Of a DNA stretch of 64,000 bases, positions 51,813-62,951 are shown one piece after another. The position numbers and the translations under genes are program-made. The notes under the pieces were generated by a model, which saw only the letters and a list, made by a program, of their open reading frames with translations, did not search any database and was not told where the DNA came from. Location: positions 4,092,001 to 4,156,000 of the forward strand of contig JAPFFF010000008.1 of assembly GCA_039105265.1 (NCBI GenBank), written 5' to 3'. Positions within the stretch are counted from its first letter, which is position 1. Each line of letters begins with the position of its first letter. The DNA is from Tritrichomonas musculus (lineage: Eukaryota; Parabasalia; Tritrichomonadida; Tritrichomonadidae).

Positions 51813-54583
51813 ATTATGTTAGAATATTTTTTTTTCAAGTAAAACTTTTTGAGTGTTGTAAAATATATCTTTTTATTAGAGAAAATTTAAAAATTTAAAA
51901 GCTTTTTTCAATATTGGCAGATTCAACTCAAAGTATAAATGTAGGAATGCATTATTATGCTTAGCAATAGGATCAATGCAGTAGAATATATACTATTCCA
52001 ATAAATACTTATACGATGTGAACAGATGATATAACTGCTAAACAAGGCTTTAAAAATGATGTTGTATTCAATACATCCAAATTCACTTTTAATAGTCCAA
52101 TATGTTCAGATAAAAGTTCAGCATTAATGAAGATACATTAAAGAGAGTAAAGGTATTAAGCCAGAATTCAATAATAATGTTCGAGTAATTATTATTACGA
52201 TCGCACTGATTCTTAATGTCTAGTTAGTTTTATGGAATTTACAATTGAAGCTCTACCTAACAAATTTTGTCTATATATTGATAAAGCTCATTTACTTCTA
52301 CTACATTCAATACTAATAGTGATGACAAGAGAGTTTAACTATGTTGAACTTATTGTTGTAACTCCAAATGATTAAAGCTCTAGAGTATCTTGTTAGCGAT
52401 TCGTTACCAAAGAAAGAAAGCAGTCTATAAAAAGTGTAATTTCATATGTTTTTAATCAATTTCCATGTATTTGGTCAAGAAAACGTTACTGAAATTTATC
52501 CCATAGCAAATAATAAATGGTGGAATGGTTTCGATCAAACTAGACATAAGATTGACAATTTTAAAAATATTCCTAAAGATGAGAATTACTTTGCTTTTTT
52601 TAATTTATCTCATTTGGCATTATCCATATGTAAAAATGTACCTTTTGCACCATTTTTTGTCCTGAATTTATTCATATTTGAACAATGTCTGTCATAAACT
52701 GAGAATCGAATTTATTTCCAGGAGGATGTGCTTTTACAATGAGAAATCCTCGTATTGAAAAAAATATCGAAAACATTGTCTTTTTCGATGAAATTGTTTT
52801 CATCGCTCTTAACGGTCTCTTTGCACTTGCAGGAAGCCATTGTGAATCTGGATCGTTTTCCCAATATATCCAGTATTCATCACCTGTTGTTATGTTGCAT
52901 CAATTATCTTTATAGCCTTCGAGTATTTTAAGAATATCTTTGCTCATTATTCTCAAAGGAATTTCAAATCTATAAAGCCCTGCTCTCATTCTTAATATAG
53001 GTTCAATAAATGCATAGAGTTATTGATTGTTTAAATAGGATATAGTTATTACACAGATATTTTCAAATGTTTATCACATCTGCCTCTAATATTTATATTA
53101 ATATATTATTCAGATAACTAAGGATATAAAAGTAATTGCCAAGCAATATCAGACTATTTTTATATCAAATATGTAATCATGTGCATTATCAGTAATAATA
53201 TTTATCAAAGTATGACTCAACAACCATTTAACTCAGATATCTTTCATAAAATTCAAGATACCTTGTATGACACTAACAGTAAGATAGATATTATAATAAC
53301 TTGGTCAATTTTATCAGTTTTTTTCCCCATAAAATTATATGTTATTTGACATATTTGATGTTCTCTATTATATTAGTGTTCTTATCATGAAAAATATCTA
53401 AAATATAAGAGAAGATGAGAACATTAATTTCATCAACAATCGATATTTTTAACAATTTATTGAATGTAATTTTTTTCCTTTTTAATTACAGATAATTTAA
53501 TAAATTGGTAGGCCATGCATTAATTGCATGTCAAAAAGATTATTAATTTGGCACATCTCTTCGGAGTATACCTGAAAGAAGGATTCCTGAATAAGGTTTG
53601 AATCAAGTTTTTCTCAAGTTTTATTGGCAAGTGGACTTTGTACTAAGTTCATCTTCATTTGAAATTCTTTTCCTCATCAAAGATTTAATATAAGATTTAA
53701 GTACAGTAAATACAGTGGTGTTTATTGGCTGGTAGATATCCTTAATCTCGGCTGGTATATAATGAAAAAATATGGTAAGATATTAAGCTAATTCTTTAGT
53801 TGTTTCACTCCTGTGGATTGAAAAGATGCCAAGAATTTCATGTATTTTGTTGTTATGGTTAAAGTAAGATCTTATTCGTCCAGCCTTTTTCAGAACTTGT
53901 TTTCATGTGTTGATATACTTCAATTTGAGTTAATTTGACAAGTTCAGTTTTGCCTTTTGCTACAAATCAAAATAACCTTCTTAATAATTAATTAATATAT
54001 ATAAGCATTACTTTATCAACAGTTTCTATGAACTTTTGATACTTAAATGTAAGGACCTCGCTTAATGCATAGAGTTGATTCGATTATTTTTTTTTTTTAT
54101 TTCATAAGATATAAGATCCATCTATTCTTTTTATTAAATATGATGTATCATGTATCTCTCTCTCTTTTTTTTTTAAGCACTCAAAAATTATATTGCCAAA
54201 TTAAGTTGTAACAATGTATGTAATTTTCATCTACTTTTTGAGAGAAATTGAATTAGAATACGTTATAAAATACTAATCTTTTTTGTAATAATTTTAATAA
54301 ATAAAAAACTTTCAAGAAAAAATGTTTTCAAACATTTAATAATTATTTTTCTTTAAAAAATACAATACTACAATCTAATTTTATTATATTTATTAATATT
54401 AATTCAGTATATTTTGGAATATTTCTATTTTGAATTGTCCATAACACTTTGAATATTCATAAAATTTATAAATTTTCTTCAATTTTTTCTATTACATAAA
54501 TTTTATTCACTGAATTATTGAATAAATTTTCTGAATAATTGTATATTATTTATTTTGAATTGAATTTGAAAGGTTTATTTCAT
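51813..54583. other. Gene-free 2.8 kb with decayed transposase remnants
   Basis: Less AT-rich than other spacers. Coding-like but stop-ridden stretches occur: plus strand 52226-52470 (FCLYIDKAHLLLLHS…ELIVVTPND), which may be an old DDE transposase, and minus strand about 53780-53960 (KTELVKLTQIEVYQHMKTSSEKGW). A mariner relic sits at 52560-52995. No intact gene. Confidence 0.55.
52560..52995 (-). mobile_element. Decayed mariner transposase fragment
   Basis: Minus-strand reading gives TTGDEYWIYWENDPDSQWLP, RPLRAMKTISSKKTMFSIFF, FLIVKAHPPGNKFDSQFM and, in another frame, GTFLHMDNAK. These are the first and second catalytic blocks (TGDExW and HxDNA) of mariner transposases like those abundant in Trichomonas. 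Several stops and frame changes break it, and no terminal inverted repeats were found, so it is old. Confidence 0.75.
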
Positions 54584-55849
54584 ATGAAGCAAAAAAGGAA
54601 AAAAGGAGATGATCGTCCGATTTTTTCTCGCTTTGGATCATTAAGCTTTTTTGAATTTGTTTTTTGCTGCTTAAACTCTATAATTGGCACGGGAGCTCTC
54701 AGCTTAGGCTACGCATTTACATCAGGCCTTTTATTTACAAATGCTCTAAATATTATTATTGCTCTCATTAGCTTATACTCATTAAAACTATTTGTACTTT
54801 CAGCATCTTACTTTCATGAAAGTACATTTGAAGAAATATGGACTGTAGCTTTTTCACGATCAACAGTAGTATTTCCTGCTGTTTGCTCAATAGTATCTTC
54901 CATATCAAATATTATGAAATATCTAAGCTTCCTTCAGGATTCAGTTGTGACAATTTTATCAACTATATTAAAAATAATAATGGATGACCCACAAGATGCA
55001 ATTACTGAAATTGAGCATTACCGTTTTCTGATTGGTTTTATAATTGTTTTTTTCTTTTGCGTTCCGACTTGTTTTTCAAGTAATCTTCATTATGCAGTAA
55101 TCATTTCAATTTTATCTGTATCACTTTTTATATGCATTATTATTTACATAATTGCTAGGTTTATTATGATGATAGAAATAAATGGATTTGATCCAAATAA
55201 CAGGTTGAAGTTAATTGATCTCAATGGCCATATTTCGGGAACTATTTCATCACTAGCATTCTCTTATCTTTTTTATCCTTTTGCTTGGCCAGGACTTAGA
55301 CATTCAAATAATCCAAGCGTAAATAATCTCTCAAAAGCATTTTATGCTACAATATTTTTTAGTTTCATTTTATATACGATATTTGGCACTTTCAGTTACT
55401 TATCTTTTTTTGATGGAAACAAAGGTGGCATAATATTGGATTATTATCCAGATGAAACATATACGGACAAAATTCTATTGATAATAGGCCACATTTTAAC
55501 ATTCGTTTATATTATATTTACAATTCCAATTGTACTTAATTCAGCTAAATATGTGCTTTTGAATACATTACACAAAAAAGATGATTTTTCAAAAGATGTT
55601 TGGATTCCAATAGGAATTACAGCTACCTTGATTTCACTATCTTTAGCTAACTTAACGGGAAAAACATCAGAGTATATCTTTATTATAAGTGATATATTGG
55701 CACTTCTTTTGTTATTCTTTTTCCCACCAATATTTTACATTAAAGGGTTTGGTACAAAAAATAAGTTACATTTTATTGGCGCAATATTAGAACTTGTAAT
55801 TGGTATCGCAGCGATAGCATTTATTATTTATGCTGATTGTTTTGATTAA
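54584..55849 (+). CDS. Amino-acid permease, AAAP family, 421 aa
   Basis: The ATG at 54584 (MKQKRKKGDDRP) is chosen over upstream non-ATG codons because it gives a short basic cytosolic tail before the first helix. About 11 hydrophobic helices follow. The opening FFEFVFCCLNSIIGTGALSLGYAF matches the AAAP start (N..IGxGxLxLPxAF), and SGTISSLAFSYLFYPFAWPGLR is the usual mid-protein helix preceding the G..SY.SF region (FGTFSYLSFFDGNKGGII). These are plasma- or lysosomal-membrane H+/amino-acid symporters; the substrate cannot be read from sequence. The stop is followed by AA (TAAAA). Confidence 0.87.
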   Translation: MKQKRKKGDDRPIFSRFGSLSFFEFVFCCLNSIIGTGALSLGYAFTSGLLFTNALNIIIALISLYSLKLFVLSASYFHESTFEEIWTVAFSRSTVVFPAVCSIVSSISNIMKYLSFLQDSVVTILSTILKIIMDDPQDAITEIEHYRFLIGFIIVFFFCVPTCFSSNLHYAVIISILSVSLFICIIIYIIARFIMMIEINGFDPNNRLKLIDLNGHISGTISSLAFSYLFYPFAWPGLRHSNNPSVNNLSKAFYATIFFSFILYTIFGTFSYLSFFDGNKGGIILDYYPDETYTDKILLIIGHILTFVYIIFTIPIVLNSAKYVLLNTLHKKDDFSKDVWIPIGITATLISLSLANLTGKTSEYIFIISDILALLLLFFFPPIFYIKGFGTKNKLHFIGAILELVIGIAAIAFIIYADCFD

Positions 55850-55999
55850 AATTTATAGAAGCATTGGATTATCTTTATAATTTTTTATTTATTCTAGGAA
55901 TTGACATTCATTAAATGCGAATATATCTCCAATTAGAGAAAAGAAAATTTAAACATTATGCATAAATAAAATAGAAAAAAACGCTTTACTTGAATTAAA

Positions 56000-56752
56000 T
56001 TAAACGATGATAGCACCAGGATATTGCATAAGAACAGTTGGCTGATTGTACTGAACAGGTTGAAGAACTGCCTGTGGCTGAACATAGTTTTGAGGCATTC
56101 TTGTAGTTTCAACTGTTGGTGGTATATATTGATCGAATTGATCTAGTCTGGTGTTCTGTGAATTTAAAATTGGTGGGACTGCTTCGTTTAATCGTTCTTC
56201 TCGTGTTCTACGTGAAACAATACCATAAATGCAGCATGAGAGCAATGAAATTATTAAAATGGTAACTATGAAACTAGAAATAGCAGGTAATACTTCAAAA
56301 ATGGACTCAAATCCATGCAAAAAAGAGTTTTCATCCATAGAATTCGGATTATAGTTTCCATTTCCGAGACCATATGAAACAGTAATAGGACCTTTGCAAC
56401 TATTAGTATTGCTTTGTGCATCATAAATTACAGAAGTAACAACTATTTCGACATCTTGATTAGCTTGTATATAAATTTTACCTGTGGAAGAGCAAAAATT
56501 AATATATTCTAGGCTCTTTTGAGACTTAATTAAAGGTATTGCTTCGTATTCCGTAGAATCACCATCACTTACTGCTATTCCGAATTCGTTACCGTATGAT
56601 TTTGAGTTATACAACTTAATATATACCTTCATTCCTGGAACAATCACATATAAATTGAGTTTTTCGCCTTTAGAAAGCTTCCACAATGTATTTGAATTTG
56701 TATTGAGAGTATACATATACATTGAGAAAGAATACATTAAGAAGGAAAACAT
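56000..56752 (-). CDS. Type I single-pass membrane protein, 250 aa
   Basis: No family recognised. A hydrophobic N-terminus (MFSFLMYSFSMYMYTL) looks like a signal peptide. Residues about 18-155 are beta-rich and extracellular in character, with two Cys (in FCSSTG and NSCKG). One strong membrane helix (about 157-182, AISSFIVTILIISLLSCCIYGIV) is followed by basic RRTREER and a Pro/Gln/Val-rich cytosolic tail (QPQAVLQPVQYNQP) ending GAIIV. Many T. vaginalis surface proteins share this signal/TM/short-tail plan. Confidence 0.75.
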   Translation of the reverse strand: MFSFLMYSFSMYMYTLNTNSNTLWKLSKGEKLNLYVIVPGMKVYIKLYNSKSYGNEFGIAVSDGDSTEYEAIPLIKSQKSLEYINFCSSTGKIYIQANQDVEIVVTSVIYDAQSNTNSCKGPITVSYGLGNGNYNPNSMDENSFLHGFESIFEVLPAISSFIVTILIISLLSCCIYGIVSRRTREERLNEAVPPILNSQNTRLDQFDQYIPPTVETTRMPQNYVQPQAVLQPVQYNQPTVLMQYPGAIIV

Positions 56753-57344
56753 TTTTAAATTTATTAAAATTTTATAATTACAGTTTTTCTCAAATTTTGA
56801 GAAATTATTTTGATTTCATTCGTTTAGAAGAATAAAATGCTTCATATCTTCAGAATTTAAAATAAAAATAATAAACAAAAATTAAAATAACATATATGAA
56901 TGTTTAAAATTAATATTTAAATTGAATGATAAAAGAGATATCATTAAAAATTAAATTTCAATCTTATTTTAGGGCAGGTCAATAAATCAACTTAAATTCT
57001 TTAGAAAATTCCTTTAAAACTATTATATTACACCATCGATCAATTCATGTTTAGTGCAATTTTACATAAATAATTATTTCAAATTAAATATCGCTTCTTA
57101 TAACTCATAGCATTTCCAAGATAAATGACCTAGTAATTTATATATTTTGAGTAATCAATTAAAACATGTTTTTTTTTTTTTTTTTTTTTTTAATATCATA
57201 TTTATTTTATTTTTTCCCAAACTTGGTTCAAAGTATTCAAATTAGCTGATTTTGAAAAAAATCAAATGAATTAATTATTGCTCTGATTAAGGAAATGATT
57301 AATCTCTCAACATTTTAAAAAGAAATCAAAAAATATCTAAAAAA
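56753..57344. other. Intergenic
   Basis: AT-rich with a T run at 57171-57191. Pol III terminator for tRNA-Pro (T6 on the minus strand) at 57339-57344. No other feature. Confidence 0.5.
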
Positions 57345-57416
57345 GGGGCAATCCGGGAATTGAACCCGGGACCTCGCTCACCCTAAGCGCGAATCATACC
57401 ACTAGACTAATTGCCC
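57345..57416 (-). tRNA. tRNA-Pro (anticodon AGG)
   Basis: A 72-nt cloverleaf. Acceptor GGGCAAT/ATTGCCC; D arm with AGTGGTAT; anticodon loop TTAGGGT (AGG at 34-36); T arm CCGGG-TTCAATT-CCCGG. The anticodon stem CGCGC/GAGCG has one G-A mismatch. No intron. A T6 run follows at once as terminator. Confidence 0.93.
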
Positions 57417-57762
57417 TTCGATATTTAATATTATTATTTATAAATTATCATCATTTTTTATTATTTCTTGTAATAATTTTAGCATATTAATCATTTGTTG
57501 GAAGAAAATTCATCTTGGTGGCCATGAAAATAAAGAATAGAAGTATTCACTTCAGAAATTGATTTAAATAAACACTATTCAATATTATTATGATATTATT
57601 TATTTATTTATTATCTGATATCAAATAAGTGATGTCTGAATCAGTTTGGTTAAATAAAAATAATACAATATTGCTAACTAATTTCATTAAAAACGTATTT
57701 GCATTTGTAATTCAATTTTTTTTGTAAAGCATTTAATTTTAAATTAATGAAAAATAAATAAA
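57417..57762. other. Intergenic, shared upstream region
   Basis: Lies between the divergent tRNA-Pro and the polytopic membrane protein gene, so it contains both upstream regions. No motif recognised. Confidence 0.45.
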
Positions 57763-58746
57763 ATGAGCATTATTTTTAATGGAATTTCGGATTCTTGGAC
57801 AGATCGTTGCTATTATGTAGATAGCACATTTATAGATGCCGTAGCTTCTGCGTTCAACCACCTTTTTAGGTATGATTGCTTTTTTTTCATTGAATTTTTA
57901 ACTTTAATTATTTTTCCTATTTTTTTTAAAATTTATGGTTCTGGTCTTCAACAACGATTAAGATTATTTTACGACCATTCACGCTTAATTTTTATCAATT
58001 TGGCCATATTATGCTGTTTGACACTTTCGATATCTACAATAATGCATCTTTTAGTTCATCAATCACCTCCATGCGCAATATGGGATGGAAAAAATATCAT
58101 TCCTTTTAGATCCAGCTCAAAAACCCCGCACGAAAGCCTCATTTTGATATTCCTAATTTTTGAGTTTTCACTTACGATCGATATTGAATTGAAACTATTT
58201 TTCATTATATCATCATCTTTATTTACTTTTTTATATATTTTAATATTGCTATTGAGCGGAAATACATCTTTCTCCCAAATTTTAATTAGCATATTTGTTG
58301 CTACATGGATCTTTGCTCTACATAAATTCAACCCTCCAATCGTAAAAGTTTTTCTATCATTTACAATGGCCATAATTACATTGATTTTCTTTGCAATTAC
58401 ATATTCAAAACTTAATTGGCTAAATGTTTTCAATCATGAAGCTTTTCATAATTCATTTCGTGCCTCTTTCGGACTTATAGCTTCTAATTTATTATTTATC
58501 CATTTTTCAAAGCAAAGAAAACACTTTAATTGGCTCAAAACAAATTGGGTTTTGAACAAACATTTATGGGTTAATGGAGAATCAAATGACGCAATTATCC
58601 CAAGTACATCAAGCGAATCGCAAAAAGATGATTTTGGAAATCTTCTTACATATGATTTAATAGGCGGAATTTTTGGATTTATTTTATATTTAACAGGAGA
58701 TCTGATTCTCTACTATCTCGATAGACATTTTTTTATTTATGTTTGA
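57763..58746 (+). CDS. Polytopic membrane protein, possibly degenerate PAP2-like, 327 aa
   Basis: About eight hydrophobic helices. A loop after helix 2 holds SPPCAIWDGKNIIPFRSSSKTPHESLILIFL; its spacing to SGNTSFSQILISIFVATW resembles the PSGH and SRxxxxxH boxes of PAP2/glucose-6-phosphatase phosphatases, but the key Arg and His residues are not in place. So it may be an inactive relative or another family altogether. The C-terminus returns to the membrane (GGIFGFILYLTGDLILYYL). The stop is followed by ATAAAT. Confidence 0.6.
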   Translation: MSIIFNGISDSWTDRCYYVDSTFIDAVASAFNHLFRYDCFFFIEFLTLIIFPIFFKIYGSGLQQRLRLFYDHSRLIFINLAILCCLTLSISTIMHLLVHQSPPCAIWDGKNIIPFRSSSKTPHESLILIFLIFEFSLTIDIELKLFFIISSSLFTFLYILILLLSGNTSFSQILISIFVATWIFALHKFNPPIVKVFLSFTMAIITLIFFAITYSKLNWLNVFNHEAFHNSFRASFGLIASNLLFIHFSKQRKHFNWLKTNWVLNKHLWVNGESNDAIIPSTSSESQKDDFGNLLTYDLIGGIFGFILYLTGDLILYYLDRHFFIYV

Positions 58747-58979
58747 ATAAATCATAATTTTGAATGAAATGTTCGTTTTTTTTATATGAAAAAAGTTGTA
58801 AATTTTTAAAAATGTTTTTTCCCATTTCTTGACATTTCTTATTTGCAAATAGTTCTTTATTTCATTCCATTTTAATTTGCAAATCTTTATTTATTTTGAA
58901 AACTGAGATTGGACAACTTTTGGAGAATTCTTACTTTAGTTGTTCAAGCAAAGCCTGTCAATTTATTATAAAATAATAA

Positions 58980-59732
58980 ATGTTTCAAAGTTCATCCGAG
59001 TACGACAGAAACGTTAATACATTCAGCCCAGACGGTCGTCTTCTTCAAGTTGAATACGCTATCGAAGCCGTTAAACTAGGTTCATCAGCAATTGCGATTT
59101 TATGTCCAGAAGGCGTTGTTTTCGCCGTTGAAAAACGTCTTTCATCACCACTTTTAATTCCATCATCAGTCGAACGTGTTTATGCTATTGATGACCACGT
59201 TGGTGTGGTCCTCGCAGGATATCCCGCCGATGGACGTACAATGGTTGACCATATGCGTGTCGCTGCACAAGATCACCGTTTTTCATTCGGTGAACCAATC
59301 GGAATTAAAGCAGTTACTGAATCAGTTTGCGATCTCGCTTTATCATTTGGTGAAGGTCGAAAGAAGCGCGATGGACAAATGTCTCGTCCATTCGGTGCTG
59401 CTTTACTCGTTTCTGGAATTGAAAATGGAAAGCCATATCTCTTCCATACTGATCCATCCGGAACTTACACCCAATGCCGTGCACGAGCTATTGGTGGTGG
59501 TAGTGAAGGAGCAGAAACAATCTTAAGAGATTCATATCATGATGGAATGACACTTAAAGAAGCAGAAAATCTTGCTTTATCCACATTAAGACAAGTTATA
59601 CAAGAAAAACTTAGTGAAAATAATATTGAAGTTGCATGCGCTAGAGTTTCCAATGGTAAGTTTGAGGTTTATACTTCAGAACAAAGACAGGAAATTGTCG
59701 AAAGACTCCCACCACCACTTATTCAAGAATAA
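58980..59732 (+). CDS. PSMA5: 20S proteasome subunit alpha type 5, 250 aa
   Basis: Forms part of the outer heptameric ring of the 20S core. The alpha-subunit signature starts at residue 7: EYDRNVNTFSPDGRLLQVEYA. The alpha-5 pattern IEAVKLGSSAIAI, EKRLSSPLL and the central GGGSEGAETIL also match. LFHTDPSGTY is the conserved mid-strand. Length equals other alpha-5 subunits. Alpha subunits lack the catalytic Thr. Codon use is clearly richer in C/G than neighbouring genes (many GTC, CGT, ATC), as expected for a highly expressed gene. The stop reads TAAA. Confidence 0.97.
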   Translation: MFQSSSEYDRNVNTFSPDGRLLQVEYAIEAVKLGSSAIAILCPEGVVFAVEKRLSSPLLIPSSVERVYAIDDHVGVVLAGYPADGRTMVDHMRVAAQDHRFSFGEPIGIKAVTESVCDLALSFGEGRKKRDGQMSRPFGAALLVSGIENGKPYLFHTDPSGTYTQCRARAIGGGSEGAETILRDSYHDGMTLKEAENLALSTLRQVIQEKLSENNIEVACARVSNGKFEVYTSEQRQEIVERLPPPLIQE

Positions 59733-60009
59733 ATTAATACACAGAGATAAATTTTTTTCTTAAAAAATCAACTGAAAACATTTAATACTCTCTTTTATTC
59801 CTTAACTCGTTTGACAATTTATGTATTTGTGAACTCTGTTTGGTTAATTTTATTGAAAATTATTTATAATCCATTAGTATCGAAAAATCTTAAATATATA
59901 TATTCAAAATCATGATGCAGTATAATATTCATACGAAAAAATTAATGATCAAGAATTTTTAATACATAAATATATATACAATTATATCAAAATGAACAAA
60001 TATTGCAAT

Positions 60010-60957
60010 TCACTTTGCATTTAACATTTCTTTTGTTTTGTTAACATTTTTATCATTTGCTACATAAAATTGTATTATTATATCAAAAGGAATTTGACTA
60101 AACTCCTGCGCTAGGGAATCAACTTCCATCTTTTGCTCTTGCGTTAATATACGATATTCGAAGTACTGATTGTGAGAATTTTGAAAATTTTGTTGCGCAG
60201 GTTGAAAACCTGAATTAGTAAAAGGTTGCAAATGATTTGGATTTGGCTGAGCATTCATTGGAGGAGAATTCATTTGAATACCTTGTTGTGGACCTAATGC
60301 ATTTCCAGTAGGATTGTTTGATTGAAGTCCTGGTGGAAGACCAAAAAGATTTCCACCTGAATTATTTAATTGGAGAGAAGGTGGAAGACCAAAAGGTAGT
60401 CCTGATTGAAGTAGAGAATTAAGAAATGAAGGACCTGAATCATCTTGAGGCATATTTCTTTCATTGCGCCGAAAATCATCTGCAAATTCATTATCATAAC
60501 AATCATTAGTAATGCTTTCTGAAGCTGCTTCAACATTAAAATTTGTACTTGTGAGCCCTCTTATAGAATCTTGGAGTGAAAACCCCATTTCTAACATTGT
60601 TTTAATTTCATCTTTATGAGATTGAATTTTTGGATCCAAATTATTTAGTACTTCAGTAATTTCTGATGGTGAAAGCGGTTTTGGTGGCTGTAATTCTGGA
60701 AGTTTACCAATTTTACAATTAATAGATGTTGGTATTGATGAGAACGGTTGAATAACTATATATTCCATTGGTGTAATACTTATATCTTGAACTTTCATAT
60801 CATCAGTAAGTAAAGAACACCGATGAATTAATTTTATTTTTAATACGTCATAATTGCTTTCCTCGCAAATTTTTTTTTTAATCATTCCAATTGTTGTTTC
60901 AGGATCGAAATGATATTTAAATGTTTTTCCATCTGGAACTCGAAATTGAAAATCCAT
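60010..60957 (-). CDS. Ubiquitin-like / UBA shuttle-type protein, 315 aa
   Basis: Residues 1-72 form a ubiquitin-like fold (MDFQFRVPDGKTFKYHFDPETTIGMIKKKI...). Residues about 113-150 (HKDEIKTMLEMGFSLQDSIRGLTSTNFNVEAASESI) are a UBA domain with the MGF turn. A Pro/Asn/Gly/Gln-rich linker with repeated GLPPGLQSNNPTGN-like units follows. The C-terminus (LTQEQKMEVDSLAQEF...NKTKEMLNAK) could be a second UBA-like helical bundle. This order is that of Rad23/ubiquilin-type receptors, which hand ubiquitylated proteins to the proteasome. It converges with PSMA5 across 280 bp. Confidence 0.83.
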   Translation of the reverse strand: MDFQFRVPDGKTFKYHFDPETTIGMIKKKICEESNYDVLKIKLIHRCSLLTDDMKVQDISITPMEYIVIQPFSSIPTSINCKIGKLPELQPPKPLSPSEITEVLNNLDPKIQSHKDEIKTMLEMGFSLQDSIRGLTSTNFNVEAASESITNDCYDNEFADDFRRNERNMPQDDSGPSFLNSLLQSGLPFGLPPSLQLNNSGGNLFGLPPGLQSNNPTGNALGPQQGIQMNSPPMNAQPNPNHLQPFTNSGFQPAQQNFQNSHNQYFEYRILTQEQKMEVDSLAQEFSQIPFDIIIQFYVANDKNVNKTKEMLNAK

Positions 60958-61294
60958 TATACATAAAATCTTTCAATGTGGTTACTTTTTTTTTTTTGAC
61001 AAATATTTCAAAACATATGCCAAATATAAATTCAATTATAGAGATAATAATGCTGAACTATATCAACATCGATTTTATTCTTATCAAATGGTAATAATTT
61101 AACTCAGAATCATTACAATGAGTTAGCAAAAAAAACAGAAATTTCATTTTATTATAATCAGATCAAATCAAATTCAATAATTCAAACCGATTAAAATCAA
61201 TTCAATTTTCTCAAATAAACGATTAAATACAATTCAAAATTTCTGAACTGGTTTTTGTTAACATTTTATCAATTAGCAATTGAATTGAATTTGA
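60958..61294. other. Intergenic upstream of the UBL/UBA gene
   Basis: AT-rich with several TCAAATCAAATTCAA-like strings; no gene. Confidence 0.45.
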
Positions 61295-61296
61295 TA

Positions 61297-62587
61297 CCCT
61301 GAGAGGACCTTTATTTCGTCTGGACTTTTTGAAAGTATGCTTCCATTTATGTTACTTAAATTTCAATGCATTCTGAAATATATTCAAAATAAATTCTGAT
61401 AAAATTAAATAAGATATTCGATCTCAATGGATTTTCAAAGTTTAAAAAAAATAAAATTTTCTTTTCACGTTAAATCTAAATATATCTTTATATTAAATCA
61501 AATTTTAGAAAAAGGAATACCTTATTTCAAATTTTTATTGTTTTTTTCAGCGGTTTTACACAATTTTTGAAATAAACTCGAATAGTCATATCACTACGAC
61601 TATTCGAAAGAGTTTCAATTTTCTAGATATTCCTTGATTATAGCAAGCAATGATCCAACCCAATTAATCCTCTACAAAACACAAAGCGCATTCATCAATA
61701 TTTTCATGTTTTTTCATGTTTTTCTACTCATTTTTTTTTTCTGATCTTTCAAATAGATCGTAAATTTCAATATATCAGTAACAATATTAATATAAAAACC
61801 TCATTAAAGAACTTTAACTCGCACTTAATGTTATTTTTTTAAATATTTCTGAAATATTCAATTTAACTAAACCATTTTTTTTAATATTTTAATGTTTAAA
61901 TCTTGTTTTATTATTTGTTTCTGTCATAAATTTGCTTTTTTAGACTTAATAATGTTGCCATGTTTACTTTTTTTTCAATTAAATTCTTATCATTTCTTTT
62001 TAATTTGGAATAAAACAGTGATTTATGAATAAAAAACATTTATTATATGAGATGCATTATTTTTTTCTTTCATTCTTTAAGATTTAATGACTTTGTTTTT
62101 AATCCTTATTTGCTATAACGTATAAATTGCCACCACTTTTCAAAATGATATATATTTATTATTACATAAAAATAAAAAACTTGACCAAAGGAAATTCTTT
62201 AACGCTATTTAATTATTAAGATATTTCAATTTTTATGATTTTTTAAAACATATTTTGATGGGGAACCACTAATTTTTCTGATTCCAATCAATTTCAAATC
62301 CGATAAAACCTCAAAATGCATAAATAATCTAAGAAAAAATGTTAACTTGTAAAGATATTCGAAATTATATATTGAGAGAAAATTTAAAAAATAGAAATAA
62401 ACTGCACCATAAGTAAAGATAAGATGAAATAAACAAATCTACCAAAGGAATTTTAAAAATATCTCATATTCAAGGACTTTTATCTGAATTTTGAAGTTTT
62501 ATTTTCATTATTTTTTATTTTTTTGAATAAATTGAGAGAAATTGAGAGTATAAAATTTTGTCTGACGAAATAAAGGTCACTTGAGGG
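61297..62587. mobile_element. 1.29-kb TA-inserted non-autonomous element
   Basis: The ends are CCCTGAGAGGACCTTTATTT and the near-perfect reverse complement (with ACGAAATAAAGGTCAC then TTGAGGG), flanked by TA (61295-61296, 62588-62589). TIRs are about 28 bp. An internal hairpin CGAATAGTC/GACTATTCG lies near 61580-61605. No ORF. Confidence 0.78.
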
Positions 62588-62951
62588 TACTCTTATGAAT
62601 ATAACGCAAAATAAGCTTTAATCAAGTTTGATGAAAATTCTAATCATAAAGAACACATACCCATGAGTATGTTAAACAAAACTAAAAAGATAAGAAAATA
62701 ATTAGCGGTATTGGCATAACTTCTTAATGAAATAAAGCACGTTATATAAAATTTTTCTGATCATTGAAAAACATTTTTTGAATGATAATTAACAACGACC
62801 TTTCTATTTTAATAATATTGACATTGATATTATATTTAACATATTAATGATTTCTGAAATGATTCTTCTTTTTTTTTTTTTCAATGGAAGCGTATTGAAA
62901 TTCATTTCTATTTACCATTAAATTGAAAAAGTTTAGTATTAAATCTGCAAA
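62588..62951. other. Upstream region of the terminal kinase gene
   Basis: 364 bp, AT-rich with a T run at 62870-62881; no motif recognised. Confidence 0.45.
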
